Below are positions 23,038 through 36,499 of a DNA stretch of 64,000 nt, in pieces. The notes under the pieces were generated by a model. The model made no database searches, was not told the origin of the DNA, and saw only the letters and a list, made by a program, of their open reading frames with translations. Both the position numbers and the translations under genes were made by a program. Within the stretch, counting starts at the first letter, position 1. Each line of letters starts with the position of its first letter. This DNA is from Inia geoffrensis (taxonomy: Eukaryota > Chordata > Mammalia > Artiodactyla > Iniidae). The stretch spans positions 131,987,886 to 132,051,885 of the forward strand of contig CM070902.1 in NCBI GenBank assembly GCA_036417435.1, written 5' to 3'.

Positions 23038-25639
23038 GATGAAATATAATCAGGTTTACTATTATTTTGGTTTCCTATGGAAGATGAAATTTCTAGACAA
23101 TCATTTATTAAGAAATTTTTTATTTGCTAGGATTTTTATCATTATATATACTTAAAACATTGAAATAATTTAATAGAAAAATACCAGAGTCATAGAATAG
23201 GAGGTTTCTCTTTTGACTTTATAAAATTACAAATAATTTATTCCTATTTCAAGAGAGATGGACTATGAACTTTGAATGTGAAGGGCTGAAAAAAGTTATA
23301 AATGAAGGATGTGATATGTATTGACCTTTATTTGGAGTCAAATTTTGGAAAAAATAGAACAAGCCTATATAATTTCATAGTTTGGATTTCAGATTTTCTG
23401 TCATATCCTTCCACTTACGTGTTATATAAAATTTGTGAATAATAGAATATCAGGAAAAGCATCAATCAATCTAGAGAATTAAACCATTTAAGTATAATAT
23501 TTACCTTGGATATTTCTGTTGAAAAGTCAAACCAACTTCTGAGTTCAGGAAAAAAAAGTGAATGAAAATATTTTGAAGATTTTTTTCACTGGCATCTGCT
23601 AGGAGCCTTTGGGTTTCCTTTATTTTCAGCAGATACTTGTTGTGATACTTCATTTAAATATTGAACGGTTGACTATTTCTAGCAGAATGGAATATTCAGT
23701 TGCTTTTAATAGGAATAGCACTTCATATTTGCCAAGTTTCAGCCACATTTCTTTATTATTTCTCAACACATTAAAACATGTCTACTTAATGTTTGGTTTT
23801 TTTTGTTGTTCCTACAAAGGCTTGTTGAATTATAACAGTTTCTAAACAAAATTTTAAGCTCATAAATAAATGCAAAAATAAAACTCCTCACTAAGTTATA
23901 AGCTACCACTAGACTATGTCTAGCACAAGCAATTAATTTGTTAAACATCTATATGTCAGACACTGTAAGTCTTTGGTATATAATGGTGAGAAACTTGGAA
24001 CTTAAGAGATGAAGACAAGAAAGTAGGCAATTAAAATATGTTGTAATATGTTATTAAGGTTTTTAAAAATATTTTAAAGGATGTCTCATAGTTTCTTAAT
24101 GTTTGATCCAAATCATATCCATACCCATGCATGTATTGGATGGCAAAGAACAATTTTTGACTCTAAAAAATTAAAGTCAAAGTTTGTAAGGTAAACTTAT
24201 TTCATTTTTAATAGGATTACATGTCTGTCTTTGATTAAGTGAGTTCTGCTCAAGAGCTGTATTTGGCTATTTGCGAAGAGGTCAGAATAAGGACATTTGT
24301 ATTGTAATGTTTTTGTATTTTTTTAGGATATTGGTTTTAGCTAGTTTTAATAGTTTTCCTTTTGTACTTTTCAGGAGTATAAAGAAAATTAAAATGGAGT
24401 GTTGAAAATTCCTTATACTTTCTAGTAATTACATAGCCAATCTAGGTTCACAATTTAAAGAAAAAAAAAGAATAGACGAATAAGTCAAAGGCCAGCTTGT
24501 TTTGTTTTCTTTAAAATAGGTAAAGTTTTTTTTTAGGTTAACTCCAGGACTCCATGTAAAAAGATAAGCTCGATACCTAACAGCAAAAACAAGCATATAA
24601 CAAAAAATTTTTGTAATCCTAGAAAGTAATCAAATTACTTGAAATAGAAGAAATATTTGAATTTTAAAAATTCAGAGCAATGAAAGAATAAACCAGTGTT
24701 TTAGGATCTCATAACTGAGGCAACAAGATAGAAATCTGGATTATAAATTTAAAGATTATGAAATCTGATTTAAAGGTTGTGAAGTTTCTGGTTGTGCTAT
24801 AGGAGAACAGTGTGATCTTGTTTTCTCCCAGTTGAGTCATTTATAAAATAAAGATAATACCTACCGTGGCTGCTAAGAAATGAAAATAAATAGTCCAGTC
24901 AATTCGTGGTCTAAGTAAGGCATTACCTTAAGGACTGGGGAATTTTCCTGTCCTTTTGTTTCATTTTCACTTAATCTAAACTACCCATCTTCTGACTGTA
25001 TTGCCATTTGTTATTGATTATATTAATGTGGTCATTAATGAAAAGAAATAGAATGTAAAAACATTTTTTCTCATTTTATCTTTACCTGTTTTTGTGTAGG
25101 TTATCAAAAAGCATTGATTAAAGTAAGATTTGAGGTTGTTGGTTGAATGCAACAGTCTAGGGCTGTTTCTTGGGGCTGTACAATGGGCAATATCGGAGGG
25201 AACTGGCCTAAGTTAGTTGTAGAACCCAGGTTAGAGGCTACTTACATCTTCTACAGATGAAACCTTTTTCCTGACTTAACTGGTTTGGAAATTTATACAT
25301 TCAATTTATTTTATTTTAGTGATTATTACTTTATAACATTTACATGTAAATTAAAATTGAGTCAAGAGTTCAACCCTTCTTCCAAACAATATAAAGAAAT
25401 TAATTGCTTTAACTCTGAACTTCCGTCTTTCAGCTTCAGTGCTATTGTTGTTGTGTATTTTAGTTGTATCTTGTTCTCTGACCCACCATAATCAGTGATA
25501 ATTATTTTAACAATTAATATTTATTTAAATTTCCATCAGATTAAGTAATATCTTTATTTAGTCTTGGTTCTTGCATCCCAAGCCTGCCTTCTTGGTTCAA
25601 TTTTCTTATTGCTGAGTTACTTACTTGGTAGTTATTTCA
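23038..25639. other. Unassigned AT-rich sequence
   Basis: A long stretch with no recognised gene. A very decayed MIR may lie at 24740-24930 (ttgagtcatttataaaataaa and aataatacctacc wording). 23935-24060 may be an old L2 or MIR. Everything else is unassigned. Confidence 0.35.
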
Positions 25640-26755
25640 GCAAAGGTCTGTGGGTGACAAATATTTAAGACTTATTGTGCAGGAAAATGTTTTAATTTCA
25701 CTGTTACCTGTGAATGATCGTTTAGCTGAATATAGGTTAACAGTAATTATTCCTCAGCACTTTGAAATTGTCCTCTGGCAAGTATTAGTGCTTATGGTTT
25801 GCTATCAATATAGTTGTGCTTTTGTAGATAATTTGTATTTTCTCTCAGATATTTTGTAAAATGTTCTCTTTGTTTTAATAGTTTGCATTCCACTAGATGG
25901 AGATCTATATTTGTTTATCCTGCTTGGAACTTGTTGTGCTTCTTCAGTCTGAGAATAACTCATGTCTTTATTTAATTCAGGACAATTTTCAGTTTTTTTA
26001 AATACAATTTTTTGCCATTCTTTATCCTCTATTCTTTATTTTCATTTTTATTGAAGTATAGTTGATGTACAATGTTTCAGGTGTACAGCAAAGTGATTCT
26101 GTTATACATATATTCTTTATCCTCACTTCATTGGAAATTTCTGTCATACATATCTTGGAGCTACTCATTCTATCATCCATGCCACTTAAATAGTCTGTCA
26201 TATTTCCCATCTGTTTTACCTCTGTTTTGTATTTTGGGTAATTACTTTAAATCCATTCCAATTCATTAATTTTTTTCCAGCTATTTCTAGTCAACTCTTC
26301 AACCTATCCATTGAATTATTTAGTTCGATGACTCTGATTTTTGCTTCTAGCATAAAAAGTGTTTTTCAAATCTGTTTTTTTCCCTACCTTTCTGTTGTTA
26401 CCTCATGGCTTCTACTTTTCTCTTTTATAAATTACTATATTCAGTTTTGGAGTGCACATTCCACCATTGCTTTAGGCGACTACTTCAAAGAGACTTATTT
26501 TCTTGTGTGGTTTGTAATCTTGTGAGCTAGTCTTCACAAGAAGCTGTTTTTAATGAGAATCAAGAGTATTCTGCACAATGGAAGTATGTCATCAGTTGTT
26601 TCAATTTTGTCTCTGTAGAGGTGCCAATAGCATTGTAGACAAGTTCACCCTGACATCTCACAGATTCTTAAAATTCAATTTCTCCACAAAGACTACATCA
26701 TTTCCTCTACCCCAAACTTGCTTCTCCTGTTGTGTATTCCCTTTCTCAATGAAGG
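25640..26755 (-). mobile_element. Ancient L1M 5' part (ORF1 region), antisense
   Basis: Landmarks of L1M ORF1 in antisense: cctcagcactttgaaattgt near 25755, tttatcctgcttggaacttg near 25915, then ORF1 N-terminal and 5' UTR-like sequence to about 26755. Heavily diverged with no open frame. A 71-bp younger L1 tail is inserted at 26040. Confidence 0.65.
26040..26110 (-). mobile_element. Very short (71 bp) L1 3' end insertion
   Basis: Only the last ~70 bp of an L1 3' UTR, antisense (ttattgaagtatagttgatg, then acagcaaagtgattc). A perfect 10-bp TSD tattctttat at 26030-26039 and 26111-26120 shows it is a genuine retrotransposition, not a leftover piece. Confidence 0.85.
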
Positions 26756-26759
26756 GCAC

Positions 26760-27146
26760 TGTATTTGTTTGCTAGGGCTGCTCATAACAAAGCATCACAG
26801 ACCAGGTGTATTAAGCCACAGAAGTTTATTTTCTTACAGTTGTGGAGACTAGAAGTTGGAGATCAAGGTGTCAGCAGGGTTGATTCGTCTGAGGCCTCGC
26901 ATTGGCTTGTAGGTGGCCACCTTCTCCCTTTGTCTTCACATAGTCTTCCTTCTATGTGACTGTGTCCTAATCTCTTCTTATGAGGACACCTGTCATACTG
27001 GATTAGGGCTCACACTAACGACCTCATTTTGACTTAATTACCTCTTTGAAGGCCTTATCTCTAAATACAGCACTTTCTGAGGTACTAGGGGTTAGAACTT
27101 CAACATATAAATTTGGGGGGAGGGGAACAGAATTCCGGACACAACA
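26760..27146 (-). mobile_element. Solo LTR of a MaLR (MLT1-like) ERVL element
   Basis: Reverse orientation, about 390 bp. Landmarks: tgtttgctagggctgctcat at the left edge, cagttgtggagactagaag, agatcaaggtgtcagcaggg, then atctctaaatacag and cttcaacatataaat at the right. These are characteristic of MLT1-class LTRs. No internal region or second LTR is present, so it is a solo LTR. A 4-5 bp TSD was not evident. Confidence 0.8.
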
Positions 27147-27159
27147 GGTATCAACCAGT

Positions 27160-28145
27160 TACTCAAGCTAGAAATCTGGACATTGTGCTTTACTACTCCC
27201 TATTTACCCTCTTGCTTCAAGTAGTCACCATTGATTCTATTTCCTAAATATCTTACAAATTTATCCAATTCTAAGAATTTCACTGCCACTTCCCAACTTT
27301 TGGCCATCATTATTTTTTCCCCGGGATAATAGCAATAATTTCCTTGCTGATTTCTTTCCCCCCAATATTGCATTCTTGTACTCTTTCTTCCACATGATGA
27401 TACAGTAATTTTTTTAAAAAGGAAATAGTTATGGTTATAGCTTTGTCTATCCCTGCTGAAAATCCTTTAGAAGTCCAAAATCTTTTCTGTGGTTAAGGAA
27501 TCTTTGATGAATGGAGTCTACTTTTCTTTCTATGTGTTTGGAAACATTTTTTGTCTTATGCTTTTTTTGTTGTTGTTGTTGTGGCCTCTCCTGTTGCAGA
27601 GAACAGGCTCCGGACGCGTGGCCTCAGCGGCCATGGCTCACGGGCCCAGCCGTTCCGTGGCTTGTGGGATCTTCCCAGACCAGGGCACGAAACCGCGTCC
27701 CCTGCATCGGCAGGTGGACTCTCAACCACTGCGCCACCAGGGAAGCCCCTGTCTTATGCTTTTACTAAACCGTTTTAAATTCCTTGCACAAGATATATAC
27801 TCTCCAGCCTCTGGCCATTTGCATCTTGTTCTTCATACTTGGAGCAGTCTCCTCCCTCCCCTTCACCTCACTTTTGAACTCCTACTTATCTTTTAGATTT
27901 TGGCATAAAAGTTTTTTTTTTTTTTTATGAGGAAGAATTTCACCACCCTCTAAGTCAGGTAAGGGGCTCCTTAAATTGTCCCCCCATCATAGTGCATAGT
28001 GCACACCATATTGCAATTGCTTATTTCCTGGCTGTATTATCCTCTATTCTGGAAGCTCCATTAGAGCAGGGATTATTTGTATGTAGTTCACAACTGCCTA
28101 ACCCATAGTAGGCGCTTAGTAAATACTGACACTTGGCATACTCCA
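27160..28145 (+). mobile_element. L2 LINE 3' region, split by SINE
   Basis: Sense L2: agtagtcaccattgattcta and cctaaatatctta at the left, and ggaagctccattagagcag, then catagtaggcgcttagtaaa at the 3' end. The SINE at 27566-27749 interrupts it. Strongly diverged; the left limit is approximate. Confidence 0.7.
27566..27749 (-). mobile_element. CHR SINE with truncated 3' end and (CAA)n tail
   Basis: Reverse copy with a perfect 14-bp TSD tgtcttatgctttt (27552-27565 and 27750-27763). Its 3' end lacks the usual ~20 bp (the gcggtacgcgggcctctcac part in reverse) and is joined instead to TTTTTGTTGTTGTTG, a CAA-type tail in SINE sense. Confidence 0.9.
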
Positions 28146-28267
28146 TATTATTTTTTTGAAATAGTGGATTGAATGGTACCTCATTTTCCCGAACATCATA
28201 TTTAAAAGTTCAACCCTATTGTCCTTTCATGCTTTATTTTATAGAGAAGTATCCATATCTGATTTTG

Positions 28268-28326
<59 letters not shown>

Positions 28327-28327
28327 T
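28268..28327. repeat. (TATC)n microsatellite
   Basis: About fifteen uninterrupted TATC tetranucleotides. A perfect repeat of this length is likely to vary in length between individuals. Confidence 0.97.
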
Positions 28328-31300
28328 GTCTTTCTCCTCCCTGTCACTACAAGTGTAAAGCTTGTACTACAGACTAAACATACATGAGAACTGAAAAGTT
28401 TACTTATGCTTTTATATGTCTGATGATTGAAGAAATTTTATACAAACTAACTTCCGGCTTCTTACATTTCAAACCTTGGTGCCTTCCATAAGACCTGTTC
28501 ACATCACTATACTACTTCTGGCCCTACACCTTTGTGTCACGATGCTAGGTGAGTTGGCACAGTGAATGATGGGAGGATCCTGGAAGCCATCCCTGCACTG
28601 GGGTAGCTAGCAATAGCTCAGCCATACACAGGCATGACTGTGACGCTCATAATATTATCCTGCTCTACCTAAACAAAATCTGTCTTCAAATTTCTCTTTA
28701 ACTTCATCCCCCAAAGTGCCTGTGACCACTCCAATGCCATATAATATCAAGGGAAATTAGAATGAAAAGAGATAGTGGCCTTAACTAATTGTGTCTGTTT
28801 GTTTTTTACTTTTGCAAGTTTTACAAAACATTCAACCATGTGAACACATCGTTAGGGGACTTGGAAAGTTCTGTGCAAGTGAGGGTCCTTGAAGCTTAGC
28901 TTCATTCTGTTCAAGATAAATGTGCTACTGAAGGCAATGCTGCTCTGGTTAGAGTGGAGACATAGGTGGGATTGGGGGCTGGAGCCAGACCCCGTGAAAT
29001 CCACTGATTCCTCCCTTCCCACTGCTAGGAAGACTCTAAAAGCCCCCCTAAAGTATTTCCGATCACAGATGAAAATAACTGCCCTGTACCATCTTACTTT
29101 CCAGTGTCAATTCCTTAAATATATAGCTTAAGAACCGGACTTGGAGTTTTCATTAATTTTTCAAACATGGAGGTAAAGGACAATTTCTTTCAGCAGAAAA
29201 ACTCTTTCATATTGTTAAGACTGGCTCTGTCATTTACTATCAAAAGGATAATTCAAATCTCTACTCCTGATCTCTTAGAAAATAGCCAAACTTTCAAGAT
29301 CATATCAAAACAAGTAGCAAATACCCTCTTTTGAAGGGGAAATGAAGAATCAGTGCAGAGAGCTGCTGTGAAGGCAATGAGGGGTAGTTCAATCAGACTT
29401 TGATTATAGGTATATTACCTCTGTCAGCTGAGCCATCAAACCAGCAGTAGTGATTAGGGTGCACAATATAAATGCCTGCCCATATGAACACAATTTTGTA
29501 AGTAGCACATGAAAGTTTCCAGCCATAACCAAGTAATATTATTCAAGAAGAGATGACTTCAGGACTCTCCATGCATGCTATAGGCCCCTTACATGGAAAC
29601 CATTTTCAGATTCAGTGATATTCAGCCTCCTGCTGCGAACTCACGGGCACACAGAGAAAAAATTTAGAATGCAGCTATCATCCAAGAAATGAAGGTGGTA
29701 TGTAGTTTTGTAACCAAACTGTGGCAGGTAGTATGTAGTTTAATCCCTGAAAAGACAATCCCTGCTCTTTTGTTTTTAATAAAATGGAAACTGTAGTCTA
29801 ATATTTGTGAACATTGATAGAGATGATGACAAAGCACAAGTATATGGTAATTTATATAGTGTAGAAAACTGAACTTTATTCCTGGTGTCAGAATAGGGGA
29901 ACCCAATGAAGTATCTTCCAAGAACTTGAAAATTTAGATTGTCTACTGAGAGTTAAACTAATCAAGTCCAAATATAATAGATGTTATTATCTGTAAGAGC
30001 AAATATGTGGCCAATGAGTAAGGGAACAACTAAAACACCAACAAAGGTGAACTGGATGGAGTCATTTATAGGAGAAAGTAGGGGAATGAGATTACATTTG
30101 GGGAGAGGAAACATCATCAATGATTTCATGGTCAGTTTGGAGAATGTGTGACAGTGATGGGCCTTGGAGGCACTGATGTGGAATACTCAGAAGAGCCAAT
30201 GTTGACAGTGTCCATCTAAGCACTATCCAGTGGTGAGAATGGCTTGGCCAAGTAGATATGTGTCTCTCAAGATAAACTCCATGAGAGCAGGAACACTGAA
30301 TTTCTTGTTTACTGGCACACAGTAGTTACCCAATAAATACATGTTAAATGAAGTTGTGAAGAAATAATGGTGGCAAGTCAGTCCTTTCATTGAGTGCTGT
30401 ATCTTATCAACTAACTCGCCTTGTTCTGAATCTATGCAAATTTATGATAATTTGTATTCTTATGTAGCTTGTTTATAGGGAAAAAGCTTCTGATTTGGTC
30501 AAATTGTCATTCTAGTATCTGAGAGTGTAGTTAATGTTGTCTACTCCTGAGAACTTTATTATTCTCATTTGTGTTCACAAATTTAGGTATCTCTCCTGCA
30601 CAGTTTATGCCTACAATGAACTTGCAGTGGATAACAACCACCTTGGGAGTCTTTTTTGGGAGTTGTTGGTCTTCTTAGGTGACGTTCCATTTCACTGACA
30701 TCTTCTGAGAATGTGCGATACTTTCTATTAACATTAGCTTTTTGGAGACCTTTTGTTATTTTTAAAGACATAGGCTTTATGATTACAAGGAATATTTTCG
30801 TTTTGTGTTCATCAGACATAAAGCATTTCCTAAGTAGAATCAATTATGCTCTTGCAACAGGACCATGCAGAGGTGGCTCGAGGCTACTTTCTACAACATA
30901 AATAGCTTAAGGATTTAAAAAGTTGTAATAGAGCCTATTTGTTATTCCTCTGCTTATTAAAAGAAAAGACATCTTTCATCATTACTTTATGTTAAAGATG
31001 TGGTAGAAATATCAACAAGCCAGGACAAATAAATGTGCTAGCAAGATGTCCAGGCTAGGAAAGTATCACTATTAGCAGGAAACCACTGCTCCTGATCATG
31101 ATTGCACTATCAAAGTAGAAAGATTATGTTACTGTTCTTACTAATCGCATTTGCCAAGATGCTCACAACAGAATCCTAGAGCTCTGGTGGTGCTGGGAGA
31201 ATTGGCAGCAGTGGCAGAGGAGACCATTAATGCCTCTTGCCTTATACAGGGTTTTGTAATTAGAGAATATGCAAGGTAACACATTATCTTAGTGGACATC

Positions 31301-31769
31301 AAAGGTTATTATTTAATTATTGCTCAAGTGTAAAAACATTGTTAAGATTGCTGTCACGATTTTATTTTTTCACATTGCAAATTAAATAAACAATGACTAA
31401 GAGACACTTTATTTCCTCATAGGAATTCAGGATTGAGTATTATTTTTATTTGCAATGAATTGTGAAGGCCACTTCTCTAGTTTAATATTCAGTTCATGTT
31501 CAGTTATATAGATTCTCATGCTGTAGTTTTTTGGTGTAGTTACAAATTGACTTGAGAGTTTTGACTATGTTTGAATTCATTCATATAATTCAGAACAGAG
31601 ATACCACTTAGTGATTTGGATCAGGGAAAGTAAATGTAGTTGAACTCTGGGATACACAAAGAATCTCCATATCAAAAAATGATGTAATTATAGCATTTAA
31701 TAAATATTTGTTCTGGAGTTTAGCATGACTCACTTCTAAGTGGGAGGAATAAATGTACTGAACTTTTAA
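28328..31769. other. Mostly unassigned sequence
   Basis: No exon-like frame. 30265-30350 resembles an L2 3' end (actccatgagagcaggaaca, then cccaataaatacatg). All other parts are unassigned, including short open stretches at 29664-29921 and 30583-30843. Confidence 0.4.
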
Positions 31770-32340
31770 GGTTATTGTTCTTTTTATCAGTTAATATTTT
31801 TATTTTTAAAATAAAATATGAGTTTACTTTCATTGAAATGCACATTATAAATTCAGTGAATTTGATAAATGCATACTCCACTGTAACAACACTTTTATCA
31901 GGATAAAGACAATTTTAGGTTTGTACAATTATAAATAAAACTGCTGAAAGCAGTCTTGTACAAGTCTTTTTGTGGACATATGTTTTTATTCTATTGGTAA
32001 ATACTTAGAAATGGAATTACGGGGTCATAGCTTGGGAATATATTTAACTTTACAAGAAACTGCTAAACTGTTTTCCAAAATTATTGTCCATTTTATATTT
32101 ATATATCCACAAGCAATGTATGAGAGTTCTGGGTGCTCCACATCCTGGTCAACATTTGATATTGTCAATTTTTAATTTTTCTCTCCATTCTAGTGGGTGT
32201 GTGATTATGTCTCACTGTGCTTTTAATTTGCATTTCCCTATAATTAATACTGCTGAACATATACTCATGTCTCTATTGTCTATTAATATAACTTTTTTTT
32301 GTGAGGTGACTGTACAAATCTTTTGTTCATATTTAAATGG
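31770..32340 (-). mobile_element. Ancient L1M 3' fragment
   Basis: Antisense 3' UTR and ORF2 C-terminus of an old L1: aaatggaattacggggtcat, ccaagcaatgtatgagagtt-type wording and tgtgcttttaatttgcattt. Decayed; limits approximate. Confidence 0.7.
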
Positions 32341-33380
32341 AGTAAATGGAAGTTTATCATTGAAATTTTCTTTCATTTCACAGGAAGAGGTACAAGGTAG
32401 TGATAAGTTAAAAATTAATATTGTAATCTCTAAAGCAATCAATTAAATAACAAAAAAGTAAAGCTAAAAAAAACAAGAGAGGAGATAAAATGGAATAGTA
32501 AACTATACTTTCTTCATCCAAAAGAAAACAGGAAATGGAGGAAAAAGAAACAAAACAGAAAGAACAAATGGAAAAGGAATACCAAGATAATGGACGTAAA
32601 CCCAACAATATCAATCAATTGCATCATCATTTATTTATTTTGACCTATTTTCTCTTTCTGAAAGTAAAATTACATGTATATTAATCTGCTTGATATTTTT
32701 CCACAGATCACTGAGTCAATGTTTAATTTTTTAACTTTTTTTCCTTGGTTTTCTATTACCTCCACTTCTGTTTGTCCTCCAGCTTATCAATTGAGCTTGA
32801 AACACCTCATTAGCACTTCTTTTCTGAGCCTCTGATAAACCTGCCTGTTCATAGCTTAAAACACAGCTAAATCTCAAGATGACTATGCTCTTGCCTGTAT
32901 CTCCTTTTCTGGATACAACATAGTCTTAAATGATTTCTTTTTAATATCCTTTAAAATATTATTTTAAGGGTAAGCAAGAGATAGAATAAGGAGTATCAGA
33001 ATAATTTTACATAAATAGGGAAAAGCAGAGGAGTCACAAAATGATTGGAATTGCTGCAGGAAATACTGCAGTGAAAAAAAAACAATTTTAATCCATTGTT
33101 TGTGATTGTTATAATTTTTTTGTTATCTGAACTCAATTCCTTCAAAAGTGGAATTTACTAATACTGGTTACTGAAATTCAGCAGCATATGCTGGTACAGC
33201 TGTGGTAGTTGTTAAAACACTGATAGCTTCTGTATATGACAGAATATAGCTGCTGCCTCCAAGCCCTCTGAATGCCTGCAGCTGCCCCAGCTGCCCCAGT
33301 CACCACAGCCCCTCATCTCAGGAGTCTCTATAACTACCCATAATCCATGAATTTAAGGGTTAAGATTTAGACATTTTTCA
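32341..33380. other. Unassigned sequence
   Basis: A purine-rich stretch at 32450-32590 and a short tandem cagctgcccc pair near 33283; no gene or repeat family recognised. Confidence 0.4.
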
Positions 33381-33381
33381 C

Positions 33382-34957
33382 AGAATGAGAAAAACAATCC
33401 TAAAATTTGTGTGTAATCACAAAAGACTCTGAATATTCAAAGCAATCTTGAGAAAAAATAACAAAGCTGGAGGTGTCATGCTCCCTGATTTCAGACTATA
33501 GTACAAAGTTACAGTAATCAAAACAGCATGGTACTGGCACAAAAACAGACACACACAGATCAATGGAACAGAATGGCCAGTCCAGAAATAAACCCACACA
33601 CTTATGGTCAGTTAATCTACAACAAAGAAAGCAAGGATATACAATGGGGAAATGACAGTCTCTTCAATAAATGGTGTTGGGAAATTGGAATGCTACTTGT
33701 AAAAGAATAAAACTAGAACATTTTCTCACACCATATAAAAAAATAAACTCAAAATGGATTAAAGACTTAAATGTAAGACCTGAAATCACAAAACTCCTAG
33801 AAGAAAACACAGGTAGTACACTTTTGACATTGGTCTTAGTAATATTTTTTTGAATCTGTCTCCTTAGGCAAGGGAAACAAAAGCAGAGATAAAGAAATAG
33901 GACTACATCAAACTAAAAAGCTTTTGCACAGTGAAGGAAACCATCAACAAGATGAAAAGGCAACCTACTGAATGAGAGAAAATGTTTGTAAATTATAGGT
34001 CTGATGAGGGTTGATATCGAAAATATATAAAGATCTCATACTTAATATCAAAAAAACAAACAACACAATTTAAAAATGGGCAGAATAGGCATTTCTCTAA
34101 AGAAGACATACAGATGGCCAATAGGTATGTGAAAAGATGCTGAACATCACTAATCATCAGGTAAATGAAAATCAAAACCACAATGAGGTACCACCTCATA
34201 CCAGTCAGAATGGCTATTAACAACAACAACAAAGAAACAACAGGTGTTGTCAAGGATGTAGAGAAAAGGGAACACTTGTGCACTGTTGGTGGGAATATAA
34301 ATTGGTACAGCCACTATGGAAAACACAATGGAGGTTCTTCAAAAAATGAAAAACAGAACTGCCATTCGTTCTAGCCATTCCACTCCTGGGTATTTATCAG
34401 AAGAATACAAAAATGCTATCTTAAAAAGATATATACACCCAATGTTCATAGCAACATTATTTGAAATAGCCAAGATATGAAAACAACCTATGTGTCCACC
34501 AAGAGATGAATAAGGAAGATGTGGTATATATATGCAATGGAATATTACTCAGCCATAAGAAGAATGAAAATTTGCCATTTGCTACAACATGGATGGACTT
34601 GGAAACTATTATGCTCAGTGAAATAAGTCAGGCAGAGAAAGATAAATACTGTATGCTTTCACTTATATGCAAGATCTAAACAATAAAACATGAATAAATA
34701 TTAAAAAAACAGAAATAGACACAGATACAGAGAACAAACTAGTGGTTACCAAAGGGGAGAGGGATTGAGGGAGGGTCAAAATAGGTGAAGGGGATTAAGA
34801 GGTACAAATTACCAGGTATAAAATAAATAAGTTACAAAGATGTAATGTACAGCACAGGGAATAAACTTTGTATGGTGTATAATCTATAAGAATATCAAAT
34901 TAGTATGCTCTACACCTGAAACTAATATAATAAGTCAATTATACTTCAATTAAAAGA
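33382..34957 (+). mobile_element. 5'-truncated L1, ~1.6 kb (ORF2 end plus 3' UTR)
   Basis: Sense L1 starting within the ORF2 reverse-transcriptase C-terminal part (aaagctggaggtgtcatgct, then aatcaaaacagcatggtact) and running through the cysteine-rich end to the 3' UTR and terminus (aagtcaattatacttcaatt). Open pieces at 33528-33853 correspond to ORF2 but are broken. A weak TSD aagatttag / aagatttgg flanks it. Confidence 0.88.
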
Positions 34958-34965
34958 AAGATTTG

Positions 34966-35285
34966 GCTTAGTAGGGGGACTACTGTGACATATTCCACAC
35001 TATTGGTGTATTATGCTATATCATTAGTGGTTAAATATTTCTAAGAGCACCCTTACTTATATATACATTGTGATTAAGCTTCTCCATATTCATGGAATTG
35101 TATTAAGCTTTCAGCTGGGTGAGCTGATTGGAAAAATATAATAGCTGCAGTCCAAGTATTTGTCAGAGAATATTATCTTGATTTTAATGCCATGCAATGC
35201 TTTTTGGAAGTTGATATTAGCCATCTTCCTAGCCTAAGGATTACGTGAGTGATATGCAATCCATCCATTCCCCATTTTAGACATG
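34966..35285. other. Unassigned spacer between L1 tails
   Basis: About 320 bp with no recognised feature. Confidence 0.4.
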
Positions 35286-35297
35286 AAAATTTATCCC

Positions 35298-35705
35298 AAG
35301 AAATTATCATACTAAGTGAAGTAAACCAGACAGAGAAAGACAAAACATGGTATTGCTTTTATGTGGAAACTAAAAAAAATGACACAAATGAACTTATATA
35401 CAAAACAGAAATAGACTCATGGACATAGAAAACAAAGGTATGGTTACCAAAGGGGAAAGGTGAGGAGAAGGAATAAATTAGGAGTTTGGGATTAACATAC
35501 ACACACTACTATATATAAAATAGATAACCACCGAGGACCTACTTTATAGTACAGTGAACTATACTTAGTATTTTGTAATAATCTATAAAGGAAAAGAATC
35601 TGAAAAGAAATATATATATTTGTATAACTGAATCACTTTGCGGTATACCTCAGACTAACACAACATTGTAAGTCAACTATACTTCAGTAAAAAAATTAAA
35701 AATAT
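35298..35705 (+). mobile_element. 5'-truncated L1 3' end
   Basis: About 410 bp starting at cttat-type ORF2 end wording (tactaagtgaagtaaaccag) through the 3' UTR to aagtcaactatacttcagta. Short TSD aaaatttatcc (35286-35296) against aaaagtttatcc (35706-35717). Confidence 0.88.
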
Positions 35706-35717
35706 AAAAGTTTATCC

Positions 35718-36499
35718 TTGAATTAGATTTCAGAGAGATCTGTATTTTAGAGTGAATTGTTTTATCCCTTTCTTGAATTGCTTTAACTAAATTGCAGTTG
35801 GTAGTATACCTTTAGTCTGCACTGAAAGAGGTTTTGAGAAAAAACATTCAGAATTTTCTTTCTATTGAAATGTATTCTTTATAAGAATTCAGGGGAGAAA
35901 CTCTTCCCAGGGCCTAGTAGGGGAGAAATAATTTTGCTTCTTCACATTTACTGTTTGTTTTCATGTAAGGAAAACTATCTTTTGAGTAACAAATTGGGTT
36001 TCCCTTACTGGATCAAGCGTTAACAATCTCAGATCCAAATTTGTTTTCTACCTTTAACAATTCTTCATTCTATCTTTATTTCTATTAAAAAATCTTATAT
36101 GGCAGATACTTTTATAAATTTACATCAGTTTTAAGCAAGGGTGAATACAGTTAAGTAAGCAAAACATGCAAATGAAACACAATAAGCTTTCCATTAAAAT
36201 ATTTCTTTGTGTCCATGAAGTTGGAACCCAACAGCTAGATTGCAAGGGCAGGAGGCTCCAATATTTCTGTGAAGTTTCATTGTCAGTAGAGGCCTTCATG
36301 TTGTGTGTGTGTCATTGATGCAAAGATGCACATCTTTTCCACATTTTATAGTGAAAAATCTAGATGCACTTTACAATTGATAGTGCCTGAATTAGAGGGA
36401 ATATGATATTTGTATGTATTTGTGGATGGTAAGGAAAAAGAGAGGAGTTGTCTTCATTTTCTCTTTAATAAACTAGCTGAAGCCTTGCCTTTTCAATTA
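35718..36499. other. Unassigned sequence
   Basis: No repeat or coding signal recognised. Confidence 0.4.

Noticed and set aside
26760..27146. Remains of a larger endogenous retrovirus
   Set aside because: Only a solo MaLR LTR is visible; no internal coding sequence or second LTR flanks it.
27489..27896. 135-codon plus-strand frame across a SINE
   Set aside because: Most of it is reverse CHR SINE sequence; the same peptide wording recurs at 14901, 18471 and 19055.
28268..28327. Tandem repeat as a CRISPR array
   Set aside because: A tetranucleotide microsatellite with no spacers in a mammalian genome.
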